NCBI RefSeq assembly: GCF_900141985.1
Contig: NZ_FQZK01000009.1
Span: forward strand, 124,001-188,000
Direction of reading: 5' to 3'
DNA length: 64,000 bases
Origin: Nocardiopsis flavescens
GTDB lineage: Bacteria; Actinomycetota; Actinomycetes; Streptosporangiales; Streptosporangiaceae
The translations under genes and the position numbers were made by a program. A model generated the notes under the pieces. The model was given only the letters and a program-made list of their open reading frames with translations, did no database searches and was not told the origin of the DNA. This document shows positions 35,363 through 43,944 of the stretch, one piece after another (the first letter of the stretch is position 1; the number at the start of each line of letters is the position of its first letter).

Positions 35363-35776
35363 ATGCGAGTCGACGACCAGCCCCGCGGTGCGGTGGCCAT
35401 CATCGCCAACGCCCGCGGCGACCTCCTCCTGCACCTGCGCGACGACGTTCCCCACATCGCGTGGCCCGGCCACTGGTCGGTACTGGGCGGCGGGTGCGAT
35501 CCGGGGGAGAGCCCACACCAGGCGATCGTGCGCGAACTGCACGAGGAAGCCGGACTGGCCGTCGCCGACTTGGACGAGCTGTTCGAGGTCCCCGACGTTC
35601 ACGGATCCGGCCAACTCATCACCGTCTACTCCGGGACCTGGGAAGGCGAGGCCGCCGCCCTCGCCCTGACCGAGGGGACGAAGCTCGACTGGGTCGCCCC
35701 CGACCTACTCGACATCCTGCTGATCCCGCCCTTCATCCGTACCGCCCTCCACCGCTATCTGGCCGACCGCCCCTGA
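35363..35776 (+). CDS. NUDIX hydrolase
   Basis: A 137-aa single-domain NUDIX protein with a full Nudix box, GCDPGESPHQAIVRELHEEA followed by GL (GX5EX7REUXEEXGU). These enzymes hydrolyse nucleoside diphosphates linked to other groups. The start ATG is 47 nt after the asparagine synthase stop, and the next gene follows 42 nt later, so it belongs to the same operon. A nucleotide-sugar substrate is plausible beside a UDP-sugar dehydrogenase but is not shown. Confidence 0.87.
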   Translation: MRVDDQPRGAVAIIANARGDLLLHLRDDVPHIAWPGHWSVLGGGCDPGESPHQAIVRELHEEAGLAVADLDELFEVPDVHGSGQLITVYSGTWEGEAAALALTEGTKLDWVAPDLLDILLIPPFIRTALHRYLADRP

Positions 35777-35818
35777 CCGTTCCCCCTCTCCGAGGCGGCG
35801 GCCCCGGAAAGGAAACAC

Positions 35819-37138
35819 ATGCGCGTCAGCGTCATCGGCTGCGGCCACCTCGGTGCCGTCCACGCCGCCTGCCTGGCTGAAACCGGCTCTGAGGTGATCG
35901 GCATCGATGTCGACCGGGCCAAGGTCGACACCCTGGCGGCCGGCCGGTCCCCGTTCCACGAACCGGGCCTGGACGACCTCCTGGCCCGCAACATCGCAGC
36001 GGGACGGCTGCGCTTCACCACCGACCACGGTGAGGCCGCTGCCTTCGCCGACGTCCACTTCATCTGTGTGGGCACACCACAGCTCGACGACTCCGGCGCC
36101 GCCGACCTGAGCCACGTCACGGCCGCCCTGGAGGAGCTGGGCCCCCGGCTGGAACGCCCGGTCGTTGTGATCGGCAAGTCCACGGTGCCGGTCGGCACCA
36201 CCGCGGCCCTGTCCGAGACACTGCGCGCGCTGGCCCCGGCCGGAGACGGCGTCGAACTCGGATGGAGCCCGGAGTTCCTGCGCGAGGGTTTCGGCGTCCC
36301 CGACACCCTGCGCCCCGACCGCATCGTCCTGGGCACCGACTCGCCCCGGGTGGAGGAGGTGATGCGCGAGGTGTGCGTCCCGCAGATCCTCGCCGGTGTC
36401 CCGTTCCTCGTCACCGACCCCGCCACTGCCGAGCTGGCCAAGGCGTCCGCGAACGCCTTCCTGGCCACCAAGATCTCCTTCATCAACGCTGTGGCCGAAC
36501 TCGCGGAGGCCACCGGTGCCGACGTGCATCGCCTCGCCGCCGCCATCGGTCACGACGTACGCATCGGCGCCGCAGGCCTGCGACCCGGCATCGGCTACGG
36601 CGGAGGCTGTCTGCCCAAAGACGTGCGCGCCCTGCGAACGATCGCAGCCGGCTACGGGGCGGAGACGCTGAGCGGGCTGCTCGACGCGGTGGAGACCACC
36701 AACGAGGCCCGCCGACTGTGGGTCATCGAGGCGGCCGAGCAGATGTGCGGGCCCCTGACCGGCGTCCGGGCCGCTGTGCTGGGGGCGGCGTTCAAGCCGG
36801 GTACCGACGACATCCGTGATTCCCCGGCGCTGGACATCGCTTCCCGACTCCAGAACCGGGGCGCTCGTGTGACCGTCTACGACCCCGAAGCCATGGACAA
36901 CGCCCGTGCCGTGCACCCGGAACTGGCCTTCGCCGCGTCGGCGGCCGAAGCGGTCACCGACGCCGAGGTGGTGCTGCACCTGACCGAGTGGCCGGAGTTC
37001 CGCGACGCCGATCCAAAGCAGCTCGGCAAGGCGGTGCGCGCCCGGAGACTGATCGATGGTCGGGGCGGGCTGGACCATGCCCGGTGGGAAACGGCCGGTT
37101 GGGAGGTGGCCGTCCTCGGGCGGGGCCCGTCGGAATGA
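35819..37138 (+). CDS. UDP-glucose/GDP-mannose dehydrogenase family protein
   Basis: A 439-aa NAD-dependent nucleotide-sugar dehydrogenase: Rossmann start VSVIGCGHLGAVHAACLAE, substrate block SPEFLREGF, lysine block ELAKASANAFLATKISFIN, catalytic Cys in GYGGGCLPKD, and the C-terminal nucleotide-binding domain AAFKPGTDDIRDSPA. It oxidises UDP-glucose or a similar sugar to the uronic acid in two steps. GGAAA precedes the ATG. Its last codons and stop lie inside the right copy of the 94-bp repeat. Confidence 0.88.
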   Translation: MRVSVIGCGHLGAVHAACLAETGSEVIGIDVDRAKVDTLAAGRSPFHEPGLDDLLARNIAAGRLRFTTDHGEAAAFADVHFICVGTPQLDDSGAADLSHVTAALEELGPRLERPVVVIGKSTVPVGTTAALSETLRALAPAGDGVELGWSPEFLREGFGVPDTLRPDRIVLGTDSPRVEEVMREVCVPQILAGVPFLVTDPATAELAKASANAFLATKISFINAVAELAEATGADVHRLAAAIGHDVRIGAAGLRPGIGYGGGCLPKDVRALRTIAAGYGAETLSGLLDAVETTNEARRLWVIEAAEQMCGPLTGVRAAVLGAAFKPGTDDIRDSPALDIASRLQNRGARVTVYDPEAMDNARAVHPELAFAASAAEAVTDAEVVLHLTEWPEFRDADPKQLGKAVRARRLIDGRGGLDHARWETAGWEVAVLGRGPSE

Positions 37139-37210
37139 TCCTCCGCGGCCCCGGGGCGGTCCCCGGGGACCCGGCCCCCTCCCCCGTCGGCGGCGGGGGA
37201 GGGGGCCGTT
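37117..37210. repeat. 94-bp direct repeat, right copy, with terminator
   Basis: 93 of 94 bases match 31721-31814 in the same orientation. It begins inside the end of the dehydrogenase gene and carries the terminator stem 37173-37185/37195-37207. Together the two copies bracket the HTH/asnB/NUDIX/dehydrogenase island. Confidence 0.9.
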
Positions 37211-37610
37211 TCGCGCGGGGCGCCGGGCCCGGCGGTGAACAGAGGGTGTCGGAAGTGCGCGAACCGCCCCCCGCGGGCGGTCCGGACAGTACCGTTCTTC
37301 CAGGGGAGGCCGTCCTCCCCGCTCCGGTGGCCCGGGTCGAGGCGCGCGACCCGGGCCGCTGCCGTTCCCGGGGGCGGGCGGGCCCCGGCGGTGCATAGAA
37401 GTCAATCAGCGGATGTATAAAAAGACACTCGGGCACGAAGTGCTCTGGGCTTCAGGGCCGTCTTTCGGCGCCCGGTATGCCGTTCGCAACGTTATCCAAA
37501 AGCGATCACGTCTTTCCCCTGTGTCACTTGCGCCCCATGGTGAACGCGTGGAAGAAAGAGGTGTTCGCTGTGCCCGGTGTCGGGGCCGTGCGGCGGAATC
37601 CCATGCGAGT
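37211..37610. other. Intergenic region, partly AT-rich
   Basis: From about 37395 the composition falls and many rare codons would be needed, so the long frame running through from 37477 is not credited as coding. I see no other gene. Confidence 0.4.
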
Positions 37611-37626
37611 CACCCCTTTCGGGGTG
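37611..37626 (+). terminator. Small Rho-independent terminator or attenuator
   Basis: CACCCC and GGGGTG flank a TTTC loop and are followed by TTCTCTTGTT. It lies 88 nt before the DUF397 gene and could attenuate that transcript. Confidence 0.5.
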
Positions 37627-37713
37627 TTCTCTTGTTGCATTCGTCCACTTTTCGGCACTGGGTGCATAAACTTTCCTTGGCCAGTATGGCATATCAGTCA
37701 GAGTGGACGGATA

Positions 37714-37917
37714 ATGGTCAGTCGTTCGGAAAACGGTTCGGCGTTCTTCGGGGAGTGGCGGAAGTCGCGCTATTCCTATGACGTGGGGGCGTGCTGTGAA
37801 GTCCTGAACCTGGAATCCGGGAATTCATTCTTCCGGGACTCGGTCAACCCGGACCTCGTGCGGCTCGGATTCAAGAACGATGAATGGACCACCTTCCTGG
37901 CCACCACCAAGGGGTAG
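37714..37917 (+). CDS. DUF397 protein
   Basis: A 67-aa protein with the DUF397 pattern: WRKSRYSYDVGACCEV, a FFRDSVNP segment in place of the usual VRDS, and the end EWTTFLATTKG. These small proteins are usually paired with XRE regulators in actinomycetes and thought to act as their antagonists, but no XRE gene is adjacent here. The ATG at 37714 lacks a strong ribosome site. It converges closely on the next gene (23-nt gap). Confidence 0.75.
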   Translation: MVSRSENGSAFFGEWRKSRYSYDVGACCEVLNLESGNSFFRDSVNPDLVRLGFKNDEWTTFLATTKG

Positions 37918-37940
37918 CGTCCGCCCGGCCCCTCCCTCCC

Positions 37941-40475
37941 CTACACCGCCACGACCGGCGGAACGTCGCAGTCCTGGCGGGTGTAGGAGGTCATGGAGGC
38001 CACCGAGGGGTGGGCGGGACCGAACCGGGACACGAGGACCCGGAACAGCTCCGTCCACTCCTCCTTCACGTCCTCGCCCAGCGCCTGGCGGCTCACCAGG
38101 TGGTTGCGCCGCGCCGTCAGCAGGATCGGGTGCTCCTCGCCCAGGATCGCCCGGCAGTCCGCCTCGGTCAGGGCGTCCAGGGCGCGCGCCTCCTCGTGGC
38201 GCTCCAGCCCGTACAGGTCCGTCGCCAGGTTGAGCGCCGCGGCCAGGGTGTTGAACGACCCCGCCCCGTAGAGCGACCGCAGCCGCTCCAGCGCCGCCCG
38301 GTCCAGCTCCGCCGCGGCGGCGAACGCCCCCTGCGAGCGCAGGGCGATGCCCGCGCCCACCCGCGCCCACGCCGGGAACGGGTGGTCGGCCGGGAACCGC
38401 TCGTCGGTGGGCGGCAGCAGCAGCCGGGCCTCGGAGGCCGCCTCGTCGCCGCGCCCGGCGCGGGCGAGGGTGACCATGTGCACGACCCGCCCGTACAGCG
38501 TCTGGCGCACCGTCGGCGGGTAGCGCCGCCGGTACAGCGCCAGAGCCCGGGTGGAGTGCTCCAGTGCGGCCCCGGTGTCGCCCAGGCCGCGGTACACGGC
38601 GGCCAGCACCAGCAGCCCCTGGAGCGCGTGCGGGGTCTCGGAGGCCGCCTGCGCCGCGAACCGCGCCATGCAGTCCTCCAGCCGGTCGCGCGCCTCCTCC
38701 CAGCGCCCCAGGAACACCAGGGTCAGCCCCAGGTGCAGGTCGGTGCGCAGGGTGGACACGCTGTCCCGCCCCAGCAGCGCCGCCCGCTCCCGCAGGTTCC
38801 GCTCGGAGACCTCCAGCGCCTGGGAGAACCGCCCCTGCTCCAGCAGTACCTGGGCGTAGTTCTGCGCCGCCTCCAGGGTGTGCTCGTCGCCCGGGGACCG
38901 CGCGCGCCGGTGGTCGAGGATCTGCCGGAAGAGGCGCTCGGCCTCGTCGAACCGGGCCAGGCCGCTCAGGGCGATGGCGACCGCGCGCAGGGCCTCCAGC
39001 GCCTCGTCGGAGTCGGGGCCGCCGCGGGCCGCCTCGCCGGAGTGGATCTCGCGCGCCTCGGCCAGGGCGGTCGCGTACTCGCTGTGCACGCGGCGGATCA
39101 TGTTGCGCTGCAGCCGGGCGTGGAGCAGCCTGACCGGGTCGTCGCCCCAGGCGTTGACGGCCTGGTCGGCGACGCCGATGGCCTTGGGGTACTCGCCGGA
39201 CTCGGTGAGGAAGTCGATCACGTCGAGCACCAGGGCGCGCACCCGGGGGTCGCGCGCCGACCAGGCCTGGGAGGCCTTCACGTGGGCGTGCATCAGCAGG
39301 TAGCCGTGGCGGTTGGCGGGGTCGGTGGGGTCGCCGGGGTCGTTGCGGGCCAGCAGCCGCCGGGCCAGGTCGCGGTAGCGCACCTTCTCCACCAGCGGCA
39401 TCGAGTCGCGGATGACCTCCTGGAACAGTTCGTGGAGGTGGAAGGTGCCCGGCCGCACGGAGGCGAGCCGCCGCCGCCCCATGAACTCCAGCACCCGGTC
39501 CAGGTGCGCCCCGTCGCCGAACAGCCCCGCCTGGTCCGGGGGCGCCTGCGGGTCGCGGCTACGGGAGAAGAAGGACCGCGACAGCGGCAGCGGGGCCAGG
39601 AACGCGCACAGGCGCACCAGCTCGACCACCGCCCGCGAGGTCGCGTCCCCGGCGAGCAGCTCCTCGGCCTGGATCTCCCAGGCCGCGGCCAGCGGGGCGG
39701 TGTGCTCGTCGTCGGTGCCCATCCGGGTGACCTTGTCGGTGAAGCGCTCCTGGAAGCGGTCCAGGAACTCCTCGGTCCCCAGCGGGGACTCCCGCAGGAA
39801 CGCGCCCACCTGGGTCAGGGCCAGCGGCAGGTGCTCCAGGTGCTCGGCCAGGCGCTCCCCGGTGCCGATCGGCTCCAGGCGCTCGGGACACAGCCGGCGC
39901 AGCAGGGACAGGCTCTCAGCGGTGTCGAGCCGGGGCACGATGCGGCCGTCGAAGAGGCGGCCCGGGACGCCCCGGGGCGGACGGCGGCGGTCCTGGCCGG
40001 TGATGAGGATGCGGCCGCCGCCCCGGGGCATGTGGTCGGCGGACAGGGTCTCCAGGTCCGTCGCCCCGTCGAACACCAGCAGCCAGGAGCCGATCGCGGG
40101 GTCGCGGGCCAGGGCCCGGCGCACGCCCTGGACCGTGCGCGCGATGTGGTCGTGGGAGACGGTGAGGCCGATCTGCTCGGCCAGGCGCAGGTAGGACCCG
40201 TTGACGTCGGTGTCGGTGGCGGCGGGCACCCACCAGATGAGGTCGTAGTGGTCGGCGTAGCGGTGGGCGTACTGGCTGGCGACGAGGCTCTTGCCCACGC
40301 CGCTGCCGCCCCCGATGAGGTAGCGCGCGCCCTCGCTCCGCTGCAGGGCCTCGTGGATCTGTTCGAGGATCGCCTCGCGGCCGGTGAAGTCGGGGTCGGC
40401 GGGGGGGACGCCGCCCATCACCGGGGGGTGGTCGGGGCGGCGGCGACCGCCGGCCGGACCGGTTCCGCTCGTCAT
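37941..40475 (-). CDS. STAND/NB-ARC ATPase with TPR repeats (FxsT-like)
   Basis: An 844-aa signal-transduction NTPase. After a FTGREAILEQIHEAL opener, the Walker A is GGGSGVGKSLVA (~55) and the Walker B-like strand is SWLLVFDGA. The NB-ARC region runs to ~400. The C-terminal ~450 residues are TPR units (for example ALSGLARFDEAERLFRQIL, NYAQVLLEQGRFSQALEV). The layout matches FxsT of the FxSxx-COOH peptide systems, but no radical SAM FxsB or FxSxx peptide gene is beside it, so it may be an orphan or serve another sensor role. Confidence 0.75.
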   Translation of the reverse strand: MTSGTGPAGGRRRPDHPPVMGGVPPADPDFTGREAILEQIHEALQRSEGARYLIGGGSGVGKSLVASQYAHRYADHYDLIWWVPAATDTDVNGSYLRLAEQIGLTVSHDHIARTVQGVRRALARDPAIGSWLLVFDGATDLETLSADHMPRGGGRILITGQDRRRPPRGVPGRLFDGRIVPRLDTAESLSLLRRLCPERLEPIGTGERLAEHLEHLPLALTQVGAFLRESPLGTEEFLDRFQERFTDKVTRMGTDDEHTAPLAAAWEIQAEELLAGDATSRAVVELVRLCAFLAPLPLSRSFFSRSRDPQAPPDQAGLFGDGAHLDRVLEFMGRRRLASVRPGTFHLHELFQEVIRDSMPLVEKVRYRDLARRLLARNDPGDPTDPANRHGYLLMHAHVKASQAWSARDPRVRALVLDVIDFLTESGEYPKAIGVADQAVNAWGDDPVRLLHARLQRNMIRRVHSEYATALAEAREIHSGEAARGGPDSDEALEALRAVAIALSGLARFDEAERLFRQILDHRRARSPGDEHTLEAAQNYAQVLLEQGRFSQALEVSERNLRERAALLGRDSVSTLRTDLHLGLTLVFLGRWEEARDRLEDCMARFAAQAASETPHALQGLLVLAAVYRGLGDTGAALEHSTRALALYRRRYPPTVRQTLYGRVVHMVTLARAGRGDEAASEARLLLPPTDERFPADHPFPAWARVGAGIALRSQGAFAAAAELDRAALERLRSLYGAGSFNTLAAALNLATDLYGLERHEEARALDALTEADCRAILGEEHPILLTARRNHLVSRQALGEDVKEEWTELFRVLVSRFGPAHPSVASMTSYTRQDCDVPPVVAV

Positions 40476-40721
40476 GGTCCTCCCGCTTTCTGTAAGGCGG
40501 CTCGGGAAGGCCGTTCGCCCTCGCTTCTCGGACGGGGGTCCTCGCGGAGCGGGGCGCGGGGTGACCGGCCCCCGCCCTGATTCCAGGCTAGGCGGCGGCC
40601 ACGGGGATGTCGATACTCGCCCGCGGTCCGCCGCCGGCGGCGGACCGCGGGCCCGGGGCGGAGGCGGTCCCGGCCGGAACCCGGCCTGGCGCCTGTGTCC
40701 CGGGACCGGTAGAACGGTGAC

Positions 40722-41360
40722 ATGTCGTCACCGAAGGAACACCCGGCCGCCTGGGCCCGCACCGACGTCCCCGACGGACTCGGCCTGGGCACCCTCGTCC
40801 CCGAGCCCGACGGCTACCGCCTGGAGGCCGGGGAGACCGTCGTGGACGACGGCGGCGCCGGGTACTTCGTGCGCTTCGGTGTGCGCGCCGACCTCGCCTG
40901 GGCCACCCGGGAGGTACGGGTGGAGGTGATTTCGGCCCGGGGGCCGTCCATGGTGATCCTCAACGCCCAGGGCGGCCACTGGACCGACGCCGAGGGCCGC
41001 CCCCTGCCGGAGCTGGTCGGCTGCCTGGACGCCGACGTGGCCGCCACCCCGCTCACCAACACCCTGCCGATCCGCCGCCTGGGCCTGCGCCCGGGGGAGT
41101 ACCGCGACATCGCCGTGGCCTGGATCGACGTGCCGTCGCTGCGGGTGCGCCGGGTACGCCAGCGCTACACCCGCCACCCCGCCGAGGGCGGCCTGGAGGT
41201 GTACACCTACCGCGACCCGCTGCACGGGGAGTATCGGCTGACGGTCGACGGGGACGGGCTCGTCGTGGACTACGAACGGTTCGCCCGGCGGCTGCGCGGG
41301 GGAGCGGAAGCGGACGAACCGGCCTCCGATGTCCCATCCGGTGTTGCGGACAGGCGATAA
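40722..41360 (+). CDS. Putative glycolipid-binding domain protein (DUF1089)
   Basis: A 212-aa beta-rich protein. The block GCLDADVAATPLTNTLPIRR is the signature of the glycolipid-binding/DUF1089 family, and LEVYTYRDPLHGEYRLTVDG with GLVVDYERF completes the fold. It has no signal peptide or membrane helix. Lipid or glycolipid binding is the family's proposed, poorly tested role. The next gene (nadE) begins 38 nt downstream. Confidence 0.78.
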   Translation: MSSPKEHPAAWARTDVPDGLGLGTLVPEPDGYRLEAGETVVDDGGAGYFVRFGVRADLAWATREVRVEVISARGPSMVILNAQGGHWTDAEGRPLPELVGCLDADVAATPLTNTLPIRRLGLRPGEYRDIAVAWIDVPSLRVRRVRQRYTRHPAEGGLEVYTYRDPLHGEYRLTVDGDGLVVDYERFARRLRGGAEADEPASDVPSGVADRR

Positions 41361-41398
41361 TCGGCCGGTAGCCGAACCGCATTCCCGGGGGATACCAC

Positions 41399-42229
41399 GT
41401 GACCGACACAGAGCCCAGCCCGGAACGGCGCGGGATCATCCGCGACCTGGAGGTCGCCGCGGCGTTCGACGCGGACACCGAGATCGAGCGGCGGGTCGCC
41501 TTCCTCGCCGAGCGCCTGACCACGACGGGCGCCGCCGCGCTGGTCCTGGGCATCAGCGGGGGCGTCGACTCCCTGACCGCCGGGCGGCTGTGCCGCCTGG
41601 CCGTCGACCGCGTCCGCGCGGCCGGGGGCGACGCCGAGTACATCGCGATGCGCCTGCCCCACGGCGAGCAGCGGGACGAGGCCGACGCCGCCCGGGCCAC
41701 CGCGTTCACCGCGCCCGACCGGCTCCTCACCGTCGACATCCGCCCCGCCACCGAGGCCATGGCCGCGTCCCTGCGCGAGGCCGGGACGCCCTACCCCGAC
41801 GCCGGCACCGAGGACTTCGTCCTGGGCAACGTCAAGGCCCGCCAGCGCATGATCGCCCAGTACGCGGTCGCGGGCGGCCTGCGCGGACTGGTGATCGGCA
41901 CCGACCACGCCGCCGAGGCCGTCACCGGGTTCTTCACCAAGTACGGCGACGGCGGCGCGGACCTCGTCCCGCTCACCGGGCTCACCAAGCGCCGGGTGCG
42001 GGCGGTGGCGGCCGCCCTGGGCGCCCCCGACGACCTCGTCCGCAAGGTCCCCACCGCGGACCTGGAGTCGCTGGCCCCGCAGAAGCCCGACGAGGAGGCC
42101 CTGGGCCTCACCTACGAGCAGATCGACGACTTCCTGGAGGGCCTGCCCGTCTCCGCGGAGGTCGAGGAGTCCCTGGTGTCCCGCTACCGCGCCACCGCGC
42201 ACAAGCGCGCGCTGCCGACCGCTCCCTGA
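41399..42229 (+). CDS. nadE: NAD+ synthetase, ammonia-dependent
   Basis: A 276-aa single-domain NadE that converts nicotinate adenine dinucleotide to NAD+ using ammonia and ATP. The PP-loop is LGISGGVDSLTAG; the nicotinate-binding segment FVLGNVKARQRMIAQY and GTDHAAEAVTGFFTKYGDGG are family hallmarks. No glutaminase domain is present, matching ammonia dependence. The start is GTG 41399. A strong terminator follows. Confidence 0.92.
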   Translation: MTDTEPSPERRGIIRDLEVAAAFDADTEIERRVAFLAERLTTTGAAALVLGISGGVDSLTAGRLCRLAVDRVRAAGGDAEYIAMRLPHGEQRDEADAARATAFTAPDRLLTVDIRPATEAMAASLREAGTPYPDAGTEDFVLGNVKARQRMIAQYAVAGGLRGLVIGTDHAAEAVTGFFTKYGDGGADLVPLTGLTKRRVRAVAAALGAPDDLVRKVPTADLESLAPQKPDEEALGLTYEQIDDFLEGLPVSAEVEESLVSRYRATAHKRALPTAP

Positions 42230-42247
42230 AGTCACGGGGGCGGGACC

Positions 42248-42287
42248 CCCGACCGTGGTGGTGCACGCACCACCATCTCCGGTCGGG
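42248..42287 (+). terminator. Terminator after nadE
   Basis: CCCGACCG pairs with CGGTCGGG outside an inner hairpin formed by TGGTGGTGC and GCACCACCA. It begins 19 nt after the stop. Confidence 0.7.
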
Positions 42288-42521
42288 CGAACCGCCCCGG
42301 GTAAAGAGGCGTCAGATCCATCGCGATCACAGGCGGATCGCACCTATGGTCGTTGCAAGCACAGCGTCCGATCCGGTGGCCGATCCCCCCGCGATCCCTG
42401 GCGCGATCCCTTCGACGGGGCGCGAGTGTGAGCGTCCTCCCCCCTGAAACCGGCCGGCAGGCCCTCCCGTGGACACCCGCGTGTCCGGGCGCGCCGGCAG
42501 GAAGATCCAAGGAGTGATCGG

Positions 42522-43847
42522 ATGACCGTGACCGCAGGCCCCGAGGGCCCGCCGACCCCGACGACGGCCCGGACCCTCACGGGCGTCGAGTCGCGCAGCG
42601 TCCCGGCCGCCGGCCGGGACCGCTTCCTCGACGTCCTCCGCCTGCTGGTCATGGGACTGGTGGTGGCCCAGCACTGGTGGCTCCCCGTCCTGGCGCAGAA
42701 CCAGGGGATGCTCGACGCCGGGAGCGTCCTGTCCACCGAGGGCGGCTTCGCCCTCACCTGGGTCTCCCAGGTCATGCCGCTCATCTTCTTCGTCGGCGGC
42801 GCAGCCAACCTCATCAGCTGGCGGGCCGCCTCGGGCCGCGGCGTCACCGCGGCCACCTGGTACGCCAAGCGGCTGCGCAGGCTCGCCTGGCCGGTGGTGC
42901 CCCTGGCGGCGCTGTGGATCGTGGCGTCCCACGTGCTCGTGCTGGGCGGCGCGCCCGCGCAGCCGGTGCTGGTGGGGGCCGGGGCCGCGGGCATGGTCCT
43001 GTGGTTCCTGGCGACCTACGTCCTGGTGGTGGTGTGCACGCCGCTGCTGGCACGCGCCCAGGAGAGGTTCGGCGCGTGGGCCGCGGCGGGCCTGCTCGCC
43101 GGGGCCGTCGCCGTCGACCTGGTCCGGTTCGCCGGCGGTGTCGAGTGGGCGGGCTACCTCAACGTCGCGTTCGTCTGGCTGGGCGTGCACCAGCTGGGCT
43201 TCCTCTACGTCTCCGGGCGTATCCGCCGCCTCCACGCGGGGCTGCTGGCCGGCGCGGGCGCGCTGACCGCGCTCACCCTGGTGGCGTTCGGCCCGTACTC
43301 GGTGAACATGACGGGAGTGTTCGCCGCCGAGACCTCCAACGTCGCCCCGCCGACCCTCGTGCTGGCCGGCCTGGGCGTGGCCCAGATCGGCCTGGCGCTG
43401 CTGGCCCGCGAGGCGATCGGGGCCTGGGCCGACAAGCCCGGACCCGCGCGCCTGCTCGACCGGATCTGCCCGCAGCTGATGACGGTCTACCTGTGGCACA
43501 TGCTGCCGATCAGCGTGGTCGCCGGGGTCGTGGTGTTCGGCCTGGGGATCGACACCCCGGAGCCGATGACCGGCCTGTGGATCGTGTGGGGCGTCCTGGG
43601 CCTGGTGGTGCTGGTACCGCTGATCCTGCCGCTGGCCCACTGGGCGGTGCGGTTCGAGAACCCGCCCAAGGTGCTCTCCGGCTCGCCCGGCCTCGTCCAG
43701 GTGCTGGCGGCCGCGGCCCTGATCGGCGGCGGCCTGCTGACGCTGACGGTGACCGGCCTGGGGCTGGGCCTGGGGCCGCTGCTGGGGCTGCTGATGGTGC
43801 TCGGCGGCGTCGTTCTCACACGGTCACCCGAGGGTCGCCGTCCGTAG
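42522..43847 (+). CDS. Membrane acyltransferase (acyltransferase 3 family)
   Basis: A 441-aa multi-spanning protein that opens with the family motif RDRFLDVLRLLVMGLVVAQH, including the conserved Arg/Asp and His, and has about ten hydrophobic helices to the end. Members O-acylate sugars, peptidoglycan or lipid-linked substrates at the membrane. AAGGAG precedes the ATG at 42522. The substrate cannot be read from context. A downstream alpha/beta hydrolase starts about 100 nt later, possibly with its own promoter. Confidence 0.82.
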   Translation: MTVTAGPEGPPTPTTARTLTGVESRSVPAAGRDRFLDVLRLLVMGLVVAQHWWLPVLAQNQGMLDAGSVLSTEGGFALTWVSQVMPLIFFVGGAANLISWRAASGRGVTAATWYAKRLRRLAWPVVPLAALWIVASHVLVLGGAPAQPVLVGAGAAGMVLWFLATYVLVVVCTPLLARAQERFGAWAAAGLLAGAVAVDLVRFAGGVEWAGYLNVAFVWLGVHQLGFLYVSGRIRRLHAGLLAGAGALTALTLVAFGPYSVNMTGVFAAETSNVAPPTLVLAGLGVAQIGLALLAREAIGAWADKPGPARLLDRICPQLMTVYLWHMLPISVVAGVVVFGLGIDTPEPMTGLWIVWGVLGLVVLVPLILPLAHWAVRFENPPKVLSGSPGLVQVLAAAALIGGGLLTLTVTGLGLGLGPLLGLLMVLGGVVLTRSPEGRRP

Positions 43848-43944
43848 AAGTCCGGTGGGGCCCGGGTGAGAATACGACAGATTCCGTCCAGAATCCGTCC
43901 ATGGACGCCGGGGCGGGTCCCCACCCGGGGGTAGACAGGTCCTC

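Noticed and set aside
31721..37210. Transposon or integrative element flanked by att sites
   Set aside because: The repeats are clear, but no integrase, transposase, tRNA or short target duplication is present, so a mobile element is not claimed.
37477..37917. A 146-aa version of the DUF397 protein starting at 37477
   Set aside because: The extra N-terminal residues are encoded by AT-rich non-coding-looking DNA that contains a terminator hairpin; the DUF397 domain alone fits from 37714.
40436..40480. A start for the STAND ATPase upstream of 40475
   Set aside because: The ATG at 40475 has AGAAAGCGGGAGG upstream and earlier in-frame codons lie in promoter-like DNA.
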